A stretch of 33,207 nt of DNA. It comes from an uncultured Methylococcaceae bacterium. Its GTDB lineage: Bacteria; Pseudomonadota; Gammaproteobacteria; Methylococcales; Methylomonadaceae. Within the stretch, counting starts at the first letter, position 1. Every line of letters starts with the position of its first letter. A program made the position numbers and the translations under genes. The notes beneath the pieces are model-generated. The model did no database searches and was not told the origin of the DNA. It was given only the letters and a program-made list of their open reading frames with translations. The stretch spans positions 1 through 33,207 of the forward strand of contig CAIQNQ010000289.1 in the NCBI GenBank assembly GCA_903873165.1, in the 5' to 3' direction. This document shows positions 1 to 9,400 of this stretch, one piece after another.

Positions 1-69
1 ACTGGCTTCTTCACCAAAGAGTTTTTTAAAGCCGAAGTCTGTGTAAGGATTAAAGTATTTGCTGATCAT
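1..69 (-). CDS. N-terminus of a PD-(D/E)XK nuclease family transposase (Rpn/YhgA-like), truncated by the window edge
   Basis: Minus-strand ATG at 69-67 reads MISKYFNPYTDFGFKKLFGEEAS, matching the characteristic N-terminus of this family; it continues beyond position 1. Confidence 0.75.
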   Translation of the reverse strand, partial: MISKYFNPYTDFGFKKLFGEEAS

Positions 70-196
70 ATATAGCGAGGAAAGGATTTAAACACTAGGT
101 TCATCATAGCATAAAAGTTAATCATCATAGCTTGTATCAAGACTTACCATCATCAACTGCTTAATTTACTCAGTGAGCATTATATTCTCTTATATG

Positions 197-325
197 CTAA
201 TTCCGACTAGCTGGGGTGCGGAATGTCGGCTCACCAATTAATTCACCCTCTTTTTCCAGATAAATGCGATGCAAATGAGGTGAGTTTTGGTCAGTCAGAT
301 TATTGCGGCTAATGGTGGGCTTAGT
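197..325 (-). pseudogene. Possible short gene remnant (unidentified C-terminal tail)
   Basis: Minus-strand open frame without a clear start: TKPTISRNNLTDQNSPHLHRIYLEKEGELIGEPTFRTPASRN*. It looks protein-like but the family is not recognised. Confidence 0.25.
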
Positions 326-357
326 TTACAATAAAGTGTAATCGAGCCATATTAGCT

Positions 358-630
358 ATGCAGGCTTGCACAGTGGCTGTGCGGGTTTACACAGACGTTA
401 TGTGATCTGGCACAGATACCCTGCAAGCACGCATAACGACTAGGTAAGCTTGCATAGGAGCTAAACCTTCTGCCATAGGGGCAATGCAAGCTTGCACAGC
501 CCCTAGGCAAACCTGCATAGTAGCCAGGCGATCTTGCGTAGTGTTTAGGCAGGCTCGTAGGGTGTTTAGGCGTGCTTACATAGGTTCTATGCCTGCCTGC
601 ATAATATATATGCCACCTCGCATAGCCGTT
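358..630. repeat. Degenerate tandem repeat, 13 consecutive units of exactly 21 bp, consensus about AKGCAAGCTTGCATAGTGGCT
   Basis: Units start at 358, 379, 400, 421, 442, 463, 484, 505, 526, 547, 568, 589 and 610 with no indels. The core YGCAYAG is strongly conserved. Most units carry a TGC-N6-GCA dyad (unit 7 = ATGCAAGCTTGCACAGCCCCT). A weaker unit may precede at 337-357. Confidence 0.9.
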
Positions 631-708
631 GCGATTGTATGAATGGCAATTGGCGTGTTACATTTTCGGTCATACCACGGGCAAGGGTAAATTATCAACT
701 TTGATACG

Positions 709-1191
709 CTACCTCAACCCCCGCACACAACTCAATCCCACCAATAAAGTAATCACATCTCTTAAGCGCATTAAAGCGATAACACTCATCACGGCGGAAA
801 GAGGTAAATCAAGGGTTTGAAACATCCAAAATAAACTTGCTTCTAAAGTACCGATGCCGCACGAGGTGTTCATTAATAAAACGACGCTCATTAATAGCAC
901 GCCAAAGTTAATCCATAATTCATAAAAACGATCAACACCCACGGCTAATAATGCACTATGAATTGGCCAGTGCTGCTGTTTCCAGAGCCAATAAATTTGT
1001 AATGGCTCACCGCCAAATTGCGGGCCTGGGGTTATAAAACTAATGGCTTGTCCGGCTTGTCTGATTTTTAGCAATTGATAAAAGGGTACTGATAAATCTA
1101 AACTCTTAACTAACGTTAACCAACGTTGTGTGGCTACAGCAATTATCGCTAAATTAAGACTTATCCAAGAGAGCCATTTATTGCTGTTCAA
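709..1191 (-). pseudogene. Lysylphosphatidylglycerol synthase TM region / AglD2-like (UPF0104) protein with internal deletion
   Basis: FITPGPQFGGEPLQIYWLWKQ...VGVDRFYELW (conserved central region) runs directly into a C-terminal motif GIGTLEASLFWMFQTLDLPLSAVMSVIALMRLRDV; 160 aa against about 300 aa for the family. Only a TTG start is available. Confidence 0.6.
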
Positions 1192-1233
1192 ATGGCTTTG
1201 GCGGGCGAACTTGAGTTTGCAGGGGGCGAGTAG

Positions 1234-1479
1234 TTACGGTTTTTTCTGCACGATGTTGGGCCAGATGATGGCCCTTTTTTCTACGTCCCTGGCTCCCATC
1301 GCAGAACCCCAGAGTGCCTAGACTGGGAGAACAAACAAAGTCTGACGGCGGCCAGTCATCCGCTTCTTTACCATGCTCGTGGCTCTTTTAGGATAAGAGA
1401 GGAGGAGCTTGCCGAACTTAATTTAGGCAAACCAGAATTACTGGTTGTTAAAGCGAATACCTTAGATGGAAGGGGTTAA
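1234..1479 (+). pseudogene. C-terminal fragment of a phytanoyl-CoA dioxygenase (PhyH) family protein
   Basis: Start-less frame after TAG 1231-1233: LRFFLHDVGPDDGPFFYVPGSHRRTPECLDWENKQSLTAASHPLLYHARGSFRIREEELAELNLGKPELLVVKANTLDGRG*. The DVGPDDGPFFYVPGSH motif is typical of PhyH. Confidence 0.65.
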
Positions 1480-1651
1480 GTTTGTCTTGGTTTGTTAAAG
1501 GCCAAAACATTGCATTAGGCGAGCATTAATTTAACTACTATAATGGCAAGCTCAAAAAGTGTATTGCACTTTTATATTCACTCTTCATATTGAACTTTAC
1601 TATATTAATCTCTAGGTTTGAGATACAAAAAAACAGCGAAAAAAGATTAAT

Positions 1652-2395
1652 ATGCGCGTTTCACGACTTTACACCTCGGCAGTATTAAATACTGGTAAAT
1701 CAATAGAACTGGATGAGGATAATGCTCACTACGTGCGCACCGTATTGCGTTTAAAGAAAGACGCAGAGATTATTCTCTTTAACGGTTCGGGTGGTGAGTA
1801 TCTTTGCAAGATTATTGAAGTCAGTCGGCGGGCAGTGGTGATTGATATCAATGAATGGGATGATCGTAGCGTTGAATCTACCTTAACAGTGCATTTAGGC
1901 TTAGGTATTTCTCGGGGTGATAGAATGGACTTTTCGGTACAAAAAGTCGTGGAGTTGGGCGTTAATGTTATTACGCCATTAATCACCGAACGATGCCAAG
2001 TGCAATTTAAAGGTGAGAAAAAATCGCAGCGTTGGATTCATTGGCAAAAAATTGTTCAACATGCTGCCGAACAAAGTGGTAGAACTCAGTTGCCTGATTT
2101 ACTAGAGATTGATACTTTAAACACTTGGGTAGCACAACAACACGGTTTAAAAGTATTTTTAGATCCTTATGCAGAACGGTGTTTAGCTGATTTAGATTCT
2201 CCACAACAAGTCACTTTATTAGTGGGGCCTGAAGGTGGGTTTGCAGACGCGGAACGAGAAGTTGCAAAAGCGGCAGGGTTTATTCCTGTGCGAATGGGTG
2301 CGCGGATTTTAAGAACAGAAACAGCGGCTTTAGCGGCTTTATCAGCGGTGCAAATGCTTTGGGGCGATTTTGGTAATGGTCATACACCTAAATAA
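1652..2395 (+). CDS. rsmE: 16S rRNA (uracil(1498)-N(3))-methyltransferase RsmE
   Basis: 247 aa; GLGISRGDRMDFSVQKVVELGV and LVGPEGGFADAEREVA...RMGARILRTETAALAAL are diagnostic SPOUT/RsmE motifs. Confidence 0.95.
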   Translation: MRVSRLYTSAVLNTGKSIELDEDNAHYVRTVLRLKKDAEIILFNGSGGEYLCKIIEVSRRAVVIDINEWDDRSVESTLTVHLGLGISRGDRMDFSVQKVVELGVNVITPLITERCQVQFKGEKKSQRWIHWQKIVQHAAEQSGRTQLPDLLEIDTLNTWVAQQHGLKVFLDPYAERCLADLDSPQQVTLLVGPEGGFADAEREVAKAAGFIPVRMGARILRTETAALAALSAVQMLWGDFGNGHTPK

Positions 2396-2410
2396 CACCC
2401 CGTTTATGTT

Positions 2411-2465
2411 GGAGTAAAATAGCTTTAGCTATTTTTACAGGCAATAGCTAAAGCGATTGCACTCC
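2411..2465. repeat. Long near-perfect inverted repeat (23-nt arms, 9-nt loop), REP/MITE-like
   Basis: GGAGTAAAATAGCTTTAGCTATT (2411-2433), loop TTTACAGGC, AATAGCTAAAGCGATTGCACTCC (2443-2465); arms pair at 20 of 23 positions. Confidence 0.8.
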
Positions 2466-2525
2466 TGTTTTTTAACAACTTATGTTTTATTAAGCATTTT
2501 ATTTACTGTGAGTTACCTAACTACA

Positions 2526-3410
2526 ATGCGATTTATTGCTTATGCACTTATTCCAGCTTTAGTTTTATTAGTCGCGTTATCAATAGCCACCGTGCTTTCT
2601 TACGTTATTGTGCATTTCTTTAGTGATGCCGTACTGTTAAGACAACTGATCTCCAGATTGACGCAAGTCCTGTTAGTACTCAGTATCTTCCCGTTTATGG
2701 CTTGTTTAAAGATTAATAAGCAAGACTTAGGTTATGCTTCTACAAAGGTGTTTTTTAAGCAGATAGGGCAGGGCTTTGGCATAGGTTTTCTGGTTTTAAT
2801 CCCAGTTTTTCTAGTATTAACCGAGTTTAATGTATTAGTGATTGATCAAAGCCAACACTGGAGTATCAGCTTTTTCGGCAAAACCTTAGCGATTAATCTA
2901 TTGTTAGCACTCTTAATTGCTATCGTAGAGGAGTCACTGTTTAGAGGCTTACTCTGGACTAGTTTAAGTAGAAAATTGTCGGCACTCTCTGCAGTGTTCA
3001 TCAGTGCCAGTTATTATGCAGGATTGCATTTTTTAACGGTTAAGACAGACTTGCCCGTTTCTGAGTTGAATTTATGGAGTGGCTTTAGCTTATGGCCGGA
3101 AGCTTTTGCTAATGTGGTCAATCCAGAACATTATTCGGCTTTGTTGGCATTATTTGCGGTAGGGATATTTTTGGGCGTGTTAAGAACCCAATACAAAGCC
3201 AGTTTAGGATTGTGTATTGGCTGCCATTGCTGTTGGGTGTGGCAAATAAAAACCAGTAAGAAGTTTTTCGACACAGACTTTAGCTCACCCTATCATGATT
3301 GGGTGAGCAGTTACGACGGCGTTATTGGGCCATTAGTATCAGTCTGGTTAGCCGTGATTATCGTGGCTTATTTTGGCTATCGATATATTAGCCAGAAAAC
3401 AGCAAATTAG
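2526..3410 (+). CDS. CPBP family intramembrane glutamic endopeptidase
   Basis: Multi-TM protein with EESLFRG motif and downstream conserved His (GLHFL, IGCHCCW). The ORF-track TTG start at 2457 lies inside the hairpin; ATG at 2526 (MRFIAYAL) is more plausible. Confidence 0.8.
   Translation: MRFIAYALIPALVLLVALSIATVLSYVIVHFFSDAVLLRQLISRLTQVLLVLSIFPFMACLKINKQDLGYASTKVFFKQIGQGFGIGFLVLIPVFLVLTEFNVLVIDQSQHWSISFFGKTLAINLLLALLIAIVEESLFRGLLWTSLSRKLSALSAVFISASYYAGLHFLTVKTDLPVSELNLWSGFSLWPEAFANVVNPEHYSALLALFAVGIFLGVLRTQYKASLGLCIGCHCCWVWQIKTSKKFFDTDFSSPYHDWVSSYDGVIGPLVSVWLAVIIVAYFGYRYISQKTAN
2766..2773 (+). promoter_or_regulatory. KOPS-like octamer GGGCAGGG (left of dif, pointing to dif)
   Basis: Matches GGGNAGGG on + strand. 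Confidence 0.5.
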
Positions 3411-3892
3411 TCTCTAAAGTTATCGTATTGTAACGGCGTTTCTAATTTCTCATCGCGTAACATTTGAATCACTTCCTGAAGATCATCCCGTTTTTTACCT
3501 GTTACTCGCACTTTATCACCATTGATAGCGGCTTGCACTTTTAGCTTTTTATCTTTAATTAGCTTAACGATTTTTTTAGCGGTGGTGGAATCTAAGCCTT
3601 GTTTAAGGGTGATTTCTTGGCGCATTAATTTACCGCCTGTGCCTTTAGGATCGCCCACATCCATACAGCCGACATCAACACCACGTCGACTTAATTTAGC
3701 AACGATAACGCTAAACATTTGTTGTAATTGAAAAGTAGATTCAGAGATCATCACCAATTTTTCATCTGTTAGTTCAAAACTTGAGCTGGTGCCTTTAAAA
3801 TCGAAGCGAGTGCTGACTTCTTTATTAGCCTGGTCAACTGCGTTTTTAACTTCGTGAGTATCAAATTCAGAAATAATGTCAAAGGAGGGCAT
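3407..3892 (-). CDS. yajQ: YajQ family cyclic di-GMP-binding protein
   Basis: MPSFDIISEFDTHEVKNAVDQANKEVSTRFDFKGT... full-length YajQ; start chosen at MPSFD. Confidence 0.95.
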   Translation of the reverse strand: MPSFDIISEFDTHEVKNAVDQANKEVSTRFDFKGTSSSFELTDEKLVMISESTFQLQQMFSVIVAKLSRRGVDVGCMDVGDPKGTGGKLMRQEITLKQGLDSTTAKKIVKLIKDKKLKVQAAINGDKVRVTGKKRDDLQEVIQMLRDEKLETPLQYDNFRD

Positions 3893-3928
3893 AGGTATCA
3901 ATAACAAATAATTAAAAAGACGACTATT

Positions 3929-5161
3929 TTACAACGATTTATAAGAGTTGATAACCTCAGTAACCGCTTTAATGCGCAAGCACCTTAAAGCCTCACCAAA
4001 TTTAGGGCCTTGTAAGCCACTATTGATTATCTCAGTGTTATCAATAGCATTAGCAGCAAGTGCGGCCTTGGTAAACAATTCTGCTTGAGGATAGGGTTTT
4101 TCTTCAAAGCCTGTTCTACCTTTTGCATCCGCTTCACAAGCTAATAAAAAATCCGGCAATGAATTCTCGGCTTTAAAAGCACCTAAGTTTTGCAACACAT
4201 CCGTTAAGGTCGACGCACGTAATTCAAAGGCTTTGTGACAATGCGTATGATATTCCATGACCTGTCTAGCCAGTGATTTAAAACTATTGGGCACTCGTAA
4301 ACGAGCGCATAAAGCATCTAGCACAGGTAAACCATTTTGTTCGTGTCCATGATGGCTAGGCCAATATTCAGGTGAGGTTAGACCCTTGCCTAAATCATGC
4401 ACCAAGGCCGCAAAACGGACTTCAGGTTTGTCTGATAACTTGACGGCTTGTTGCAAACACATTAAAGAATGAACACCCGTATCAATTTCAGGATGATATC
4501 TTTCGGGCTGTGGCACGCCAAATAAATTATCAAGTTCAGGTAAAATCTTCTTGAGTGCAGAACACGCTCTTAAGGTCGTAAAAAAGTGTTCAGGTGACTG
4601 TTCTATTAGGGCTTTATATAATTCTGCCCAAACCCGCTCTGGGACTAAAGCATCAATTTCACCGCTGTTAACCATAGTACGCATCAACGCTAAAGTTTCA
4701 GGTGCGATAGTAAAGCCCAGATGAGCAAACCGCGCTGTAAAACGTGCAAGCCGTAAAATACGCACCGGATCTTCAGAAAAGGCGGGGGAAATATGCCTAA
4801 ATACTCTATTCGCTAAATCTTGTTGACCGTCATAAGGATCGATTAATTCGCCGTCTGGGGTCATAGCAATAGCATTGATGGTTAAATCACGGCGGATTAA
4901 ATCTTGCTCAAGCGTTACTTCAGGCGATGCGTGCACGGTAAAACCTTTATAACCGGGTGCTGTTTTGCGTTCTGTGCGTGCTAGGGCATATTCTTCTTGC
5001 GTTTTAGGATGTAAAAAAACCGGAAAGTCTTTCCCAACGGGTCGAAATCCTTGTGCCACCATCGATTCAGGTGTTTCACCAATGACCACCCAATCCCTTT
5101 CTAAAATCGGTAAGCCCAGTAATTTATCGCGAACTGCGCCACCCACTAGGTATGTTTTCAT
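3929..5161 (-). CDS. cca: Multifunctional CCA tRNA nucleotidyltransferase
   Basis: 410 aa; [20 protein letters not shown] and HD-domain HDLGKG motifs. Confidence 0.95.
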   Translation of the reverse strand: MKTYLVGGAVRDKLLGLPILERDWVVIGETPESMVAQGFRPVGKDFPVFLHPKTQEEYALARTERKTAPGYKGFTVHASPEVTLEQDLIRRDLTINAIAMTPDGELIDPYDGQQDLANRVFRHISPAFSEDPVRILRLARFTARFAHLGFTIAPETLALMRTMVNSGEIDALVPERVWAELYKALIEQSPEHFFTTLRACSALKKILPELDNLFGVPQPERYHPEIDTGVHSLMCLQQAVKLSDKPEVRFAALVHDLGKGLTSPEYWPSHHGHEQNGLPVLDALCARLRVPNSFKSLARQVMEYHTHCHKAFELRASTLTDVLQNLGAFKAENSLPDFLLACEADAKGRTGFEEKPYPQAELFTKAALAANAIDNTEIINSGLQGPKFGEALRCLRIKAVTEVINSYKSL

Positions 5162-5253
5162 TATTTATGCATGTTTGTTTAAGTTAACGCTAGAATAACA
5201 TAAGCATAAAGGGAAATAAAAATACCCAAATTAATCAATTTTTAGAGGCATGC

Positions 5254-6045
5254 GTGACAGATATTATTGTGGTGAGTAGTGTGTTGGGTATTGTTTCAGG
5301 TTTGTTGGCGGGTTTGTTCGGTATTGGTGGCGGCTTAGTGATTGTGCCCGTGTTAGCCGTGGTGTTTAAAGCACAGGGTTTTTCTGCGGATTTAATTATG
5401 ATTATGGCGGTTGCAACCTCTTTAGCGGTTATTTCTTTTACTGCGGTTTCTTCGGTATGGGCGCATCATCGATTAGGGTCGGTAGTGTGGACAAAAGTGC
5501 TCAGACTTATCCCCGGCATTATGATAGGTTCTGCTTTAGGTGCTGTGGTAGCTAAGCAATTTAGCGCTGAAGGCTTACGGATTTTTTTAGTGGTATTTTT
5601 ACTGTATGTTGGTATACAAATGGCCTTGGAGATCACCCCTAAAGCCGGATTGGTAAAACAATCTAAGCCCTTAGATTTTTTCGTCGCTATCATTATCGGT
5701 TTATTATCTGCTATTGTTGGTATAGGCGGTGGCACCTTAACGGTACCTTATTTAGTGCGAGGCCAAATGCTCATGCGTAATGCGGTCGCGGTATCGAGTG
5801 CATGTGGATTGCCCATCGCCATCGCAGGCGCATCGAGTTACATCTTATTAGGCTGGTCAGTCGCTAATTTACCTGAAGGTAGTATCGGTTATATTTATTT
5901 ACCCGCTTTTGTCGCAACGGGTTTAACTAGTATTTTAACCGCGCCATTAGGGGCCAAATTAGCGCATCGATTGCCTGCTAAAAAACTGAAACGTTATTTT
6001 TCGGTGTTGTTGTTTGTCATGGCGGCTAAGTTGTTGTGGTTTTAG
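5254..6045 (+). CDS. Sulfite exporter TauE/SafE family permease
   Basis: Two repeats of GLFGIGGGLVIVPVL / IVGIGGGTLTVPYL; GTG start. Confidence 0.9.
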   Translation: MTDIIVVSSVLGIVSGLLAGLFGIGGGLVIVPVLAVVFKAQGFSADLIMIMAVATSLAVISFTAVSSVWAHHRLGSVVWTKVLRLIPGIMIGSALGAVVAKQFSAEGLRIFLVVFLLYVGIQMALEITPKAGLVKQSKPLDFFVAIIIGLLSAIVGIGGGTLTVPYLVRGQMLMRNAVAVSSACGLPIAIAGASSYILLGWSVANLPEGSIGYIYLPAFVATGLTSILTAPLGAKLAHRLPAKKLKRYFSVLLFVMAAKLLWF

Positions 6046-6081
6046 GATATTTCAGTTGATTGATCTTGTGCCGAATATTTG

Positions 6082-6317
6082 ATGTTCATTGGTCGCGAGA
6101 CTGAACTTATTCAAACAATACCAGAAGAGCACACTGAGTTTGTCCATCTGGCTAAAAATATATTAAGAGTGACATCATTGATAAAGTTTTGCTGCGTGAT
6201 CTTCCTAGTCTTTATGGTATCAGTGACATTCAGGAACTGAATCGTCTGTTTACGACATTGGCTTATAACACGGGCAATGAAGTCAGTCTGGAAGGTTTAT
6301 CGAAATCCAAGTATTAA
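6082..6317 (+). pseudogene. Remnant of an AAA ATPase / DUF4143 family protein (N- and C-terminal pieces, interior missing)
   Basis: MFIGRETELIQ (typical N-terminus) at 6082, then in another frame at 6171-6317 DIIDKVLLRDLPSLYGISDIQELNRLFTTLAYNTGNEVSLEGLSKSKY*, typical of DUF4143-type ATPases. Confidence 0.55.
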
Positions 6318-6456
6318 AGAACCGTTAAAAATAACTACCCGAACGATAACCGATAAAAATGTAATTTACAAAGACGTACATTTTGAATTTTGCCCCGCAA
6401 GTTTGTATGCCTATATGTTAGGGGCAAATATCTTGCAACGCGTCATGGGCGAGTAA
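6277..6456 (+). other. Small 59-aa ORF of unknown function or further gene remnant
   Basis: MKSVWKVYRNPSIKEPLKITTRTITDKNVIYKDVHFEFCPASLYAYMLGANILQRVMGE*; overlaps the DUF4143 remnant out of frame. Confidence 0.25.
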
Positions 6457-6491
6457 CCTGCTAAGGAATCCATCAATTAATCAGACTTTAC

Positions 6492-9400
6492 TTAGATATC
6501 CAACTTAGGTAGTGCTGCGACTATTTTCATGGTTTCAAGGCTGACGGTAATGACGCGCTGGAATAATTCTAAAGGATAACGGGCGTTGCCCATGGTTTCA
6601 ATGGCCCAATCATTCGCGTCATTTTTAATGCCGCTGTCTTTATGAGTGGTGACGGATTGCCGTTCCATCACCCATTCCAGCGCGGGTTTACCGTTTACCA
6701 CATAGTCGTAGGCGGCTAAGGGAATATAATTTAAAGTGATTCTGGGATTATAAATCACGGTAGATTTATCCCCTTTTTTGGCAAATTTCATTTGTGTGAC
6801 ATAAAAATCAATGCTGCTCAGGTTATCAAAATCGACAGCACCGCAGTCAATCGTAATAGGGTAAGGTGTGACCGTTTCGTAGTTGATATGCAGCTCGGCT
6901 AAGTCACGACCCGCTTGGCTAAATGCCCAAAAATCAGACGCTTGTTTGACGCAGGGTATGCGCGGTAATTCTTTTGTCAGATTGTCTGCATAGCGGCTTT
7001 TGTAATCTTCAGAATGCAGTAAGCCATAGATGTAATAAAATATAGCTTCTTTGGTGATAGTTTCGGCGGGATAGGCGCTTTTAAAGTGAGACAAACCCGC
7101 AGCACTTATGCCGTCTTTAACGGTGTAACTTGAGGTTTGGCCAGTCGCTGATATTTGTGGGTGGGTGTCCGACTCTAAGGGCAATTCAGGCAGATCGGTT
7201 TGTTTGGTTTTAGGCTGGTCAGTCAAGCCTATGGTTTCAGGTGCATCAAATAAGTCGGCTTGGGGTTTTTCAAGGTTGGCTTGTTCTGTGTCTAGTGTTG
7301 GTTCGTAGAGTTTTAACGGGAAGCATTGGCCTTTTGAAATCATTTCCAGATCTGGCAGCGTGTCAGTAATCAACGCACAAAACTCTTTAGTTGCCCCACG
7401 GCCTGTAACACAAATTACTCGATTATCAGATGTTGCATCTGGAAAGATGTTGAGCATTTGTCCTACTCTATGATTAAACATCACATCGTAATATAACCAT
7501 TGTTTCTGAAATGGTCGATAAAGACTTTGTGTTAAGGCCTCTTGTCTATACTGCCCAATTCGAAAACGTGAAAAATCTGCCATTAAACTACTTGACCAAC
7601 TTATTTTTGTGGCATCTTTATTAGTAAATGTTTCTGGAGTTGGATATTTTGCTTTTATTAAACCTTCACATGCGGCTATATATTTATTCACCTCGCTATT
7701 ATAAAAACGCACTGTATGCTGCATGTTATTTGATAACAAAGGTTTGGACGAGTTGTAACACCAAGCGTCACGATTAGTACCAATCCCGAGAGAATAATTC
7801 TCAAAAATCGTAATTGATTTTTTATCTTTTTTATCCCCCAAATTAATGAATTTACTAAAACTGTTATCCCGTTGACTGACCCAGTCATGATGTTGGTCGG
7901 GTGTGATGGTTTGCCAGCCGTTAGTTTGAGTAATACCGTTAATGCTTTTGAACTCGTTTATTTTAGTTAGTTTGGCTTCTTGGCTTAAATAGTCACCAAT
8001 GTCATGCAGGTAAATTTTGCCATGTGCTGTGGCATTGGGGTTTTTAATTAAAATACTGATGGCAATAGGGGCGCGACTGCCACTACCAAAAATCTTGCCG
8101 CCTTCTTTTCTGGATAATTCACCTGAGGTACGTTGATTGCCACGCAAATGAAACACATAAATACGACTAAATTCATCGGCCAGACATTTGCGTAAACCAT
8201 CCATCGAGTTGCCGTCAACAAAGCTGGCATTACTGACGAAGCCGATCACGCCACTATCACCGACACGATCACTGGCCCAGCGGATTGCGCGTATATACGA
8301 ATCCATTAAGTTTTTAGTGGAGGTTGCCGTTGAGTATTTAGCGTAACTATTTCTTATACTGGCATCTAATTTTGGATACTCAACGTTTTGATTATCATCA
8401 TTTTCGCTTTTTTGCCCAGCTGAATACGGCGGATTACCAATAATCACCCGAATATCCAGCGCCTTTTGTCTTTTACGACGACTGTTATTGTCCTCTAGGA
8501 CATGACTTACCAAATCTTCTTTCTCATGCAGTTGAAACGTATCAGTCAGACAAATGCCTTCAAACGGCTGATACGCACCACCGACGATATCATGATAAAC
8601 CGCTTCAATATTAATGGCAGCAATGTAGTAAGCCAACAACACAATTTCATTAGCATGAATTTCATGTTGGTATTTATAACTGAGTTGTTGTTTATTGATT
8701 AAACCACTTTGTAGTAGTCGAGTGATAAACGTGCCGGTGCCAGTAAAGGGATCAATGATATGCACATTTTTATCACCTAAGGTTTGCCCAAATTCATTCT
8801 GTAGGGCGTCATTAACGCTATGGATAATAAAATCTACGACTTCAACGGGGGTATATACAATGCCCAACCTTTCTGTCATGCGTGGAAAGGCGTTGCGGAA
8901 AAACTTATCGTATAACTCGATGACTATTTTCTGTTTACCGGCGGCGCTATCAATGCCTTCGGCACGCAGTTTGACACTGTCATAAAAACGCGCCAAGGTA
9001 TCGGCTTCTTTATCAATATGATGTTCTTGTAAGGTGGCCAAGACCGTCTGCATGGCAATTGACATGGGGTTGTGTTGGGTAAAACTGTATTCTTGAAACA
9101 AGGCATCAAACACCGGTTTGGTAATGAGATGCTGAGCCAGCATTTCGATAATTTCGGCATCGGTAATGGCATCATTTAAGTCGTCCCGCAGTTCTTTGGC
9201 AAAGCTATTAAAGGCAGCGATTTCAACTGTGTTGGTGGTGGTGTTTAAAATAGCTTGAATGCGCGTGATGTGCGCATGGGCTATTTTGGCGATATCATTG
9301 GCCCAATCTTCCCAATGATTGCGGTTGCCACATTTAAGCACTACTTTGGCGTAAATGGCTCGTTGGATATCGTCTACTTCAAAGATATCGAGGTTTGAGG

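Noticed and set aside
358-630. CRISPR array
   Set aside because: The period is 21 bp with no conserved repeat alternating with unique spacers; all units are variants of one sequence and no cas genes are nearby.
629-820. 63-aa + strand ORF
   Set aside because: Partly the tail of the 21-bp array and partly antisense to the UPF0104 remnant; no protein-like signature.
1555-1573. AAAAGTG-TATTG-CACTTTT hairpin upstream of rsmE
   Set aside because: Short AT-rich stem; could be a terminator on either strand, but evidence is insufficient.
3929-5161. Cca DxD active-site motif appears as ERD ([10 protein letters not shown])
   Set aside because: I recall this variation in other gammaproteobacterial Cca proteins, and all other motifs are intact; not convincing as an anomaly.
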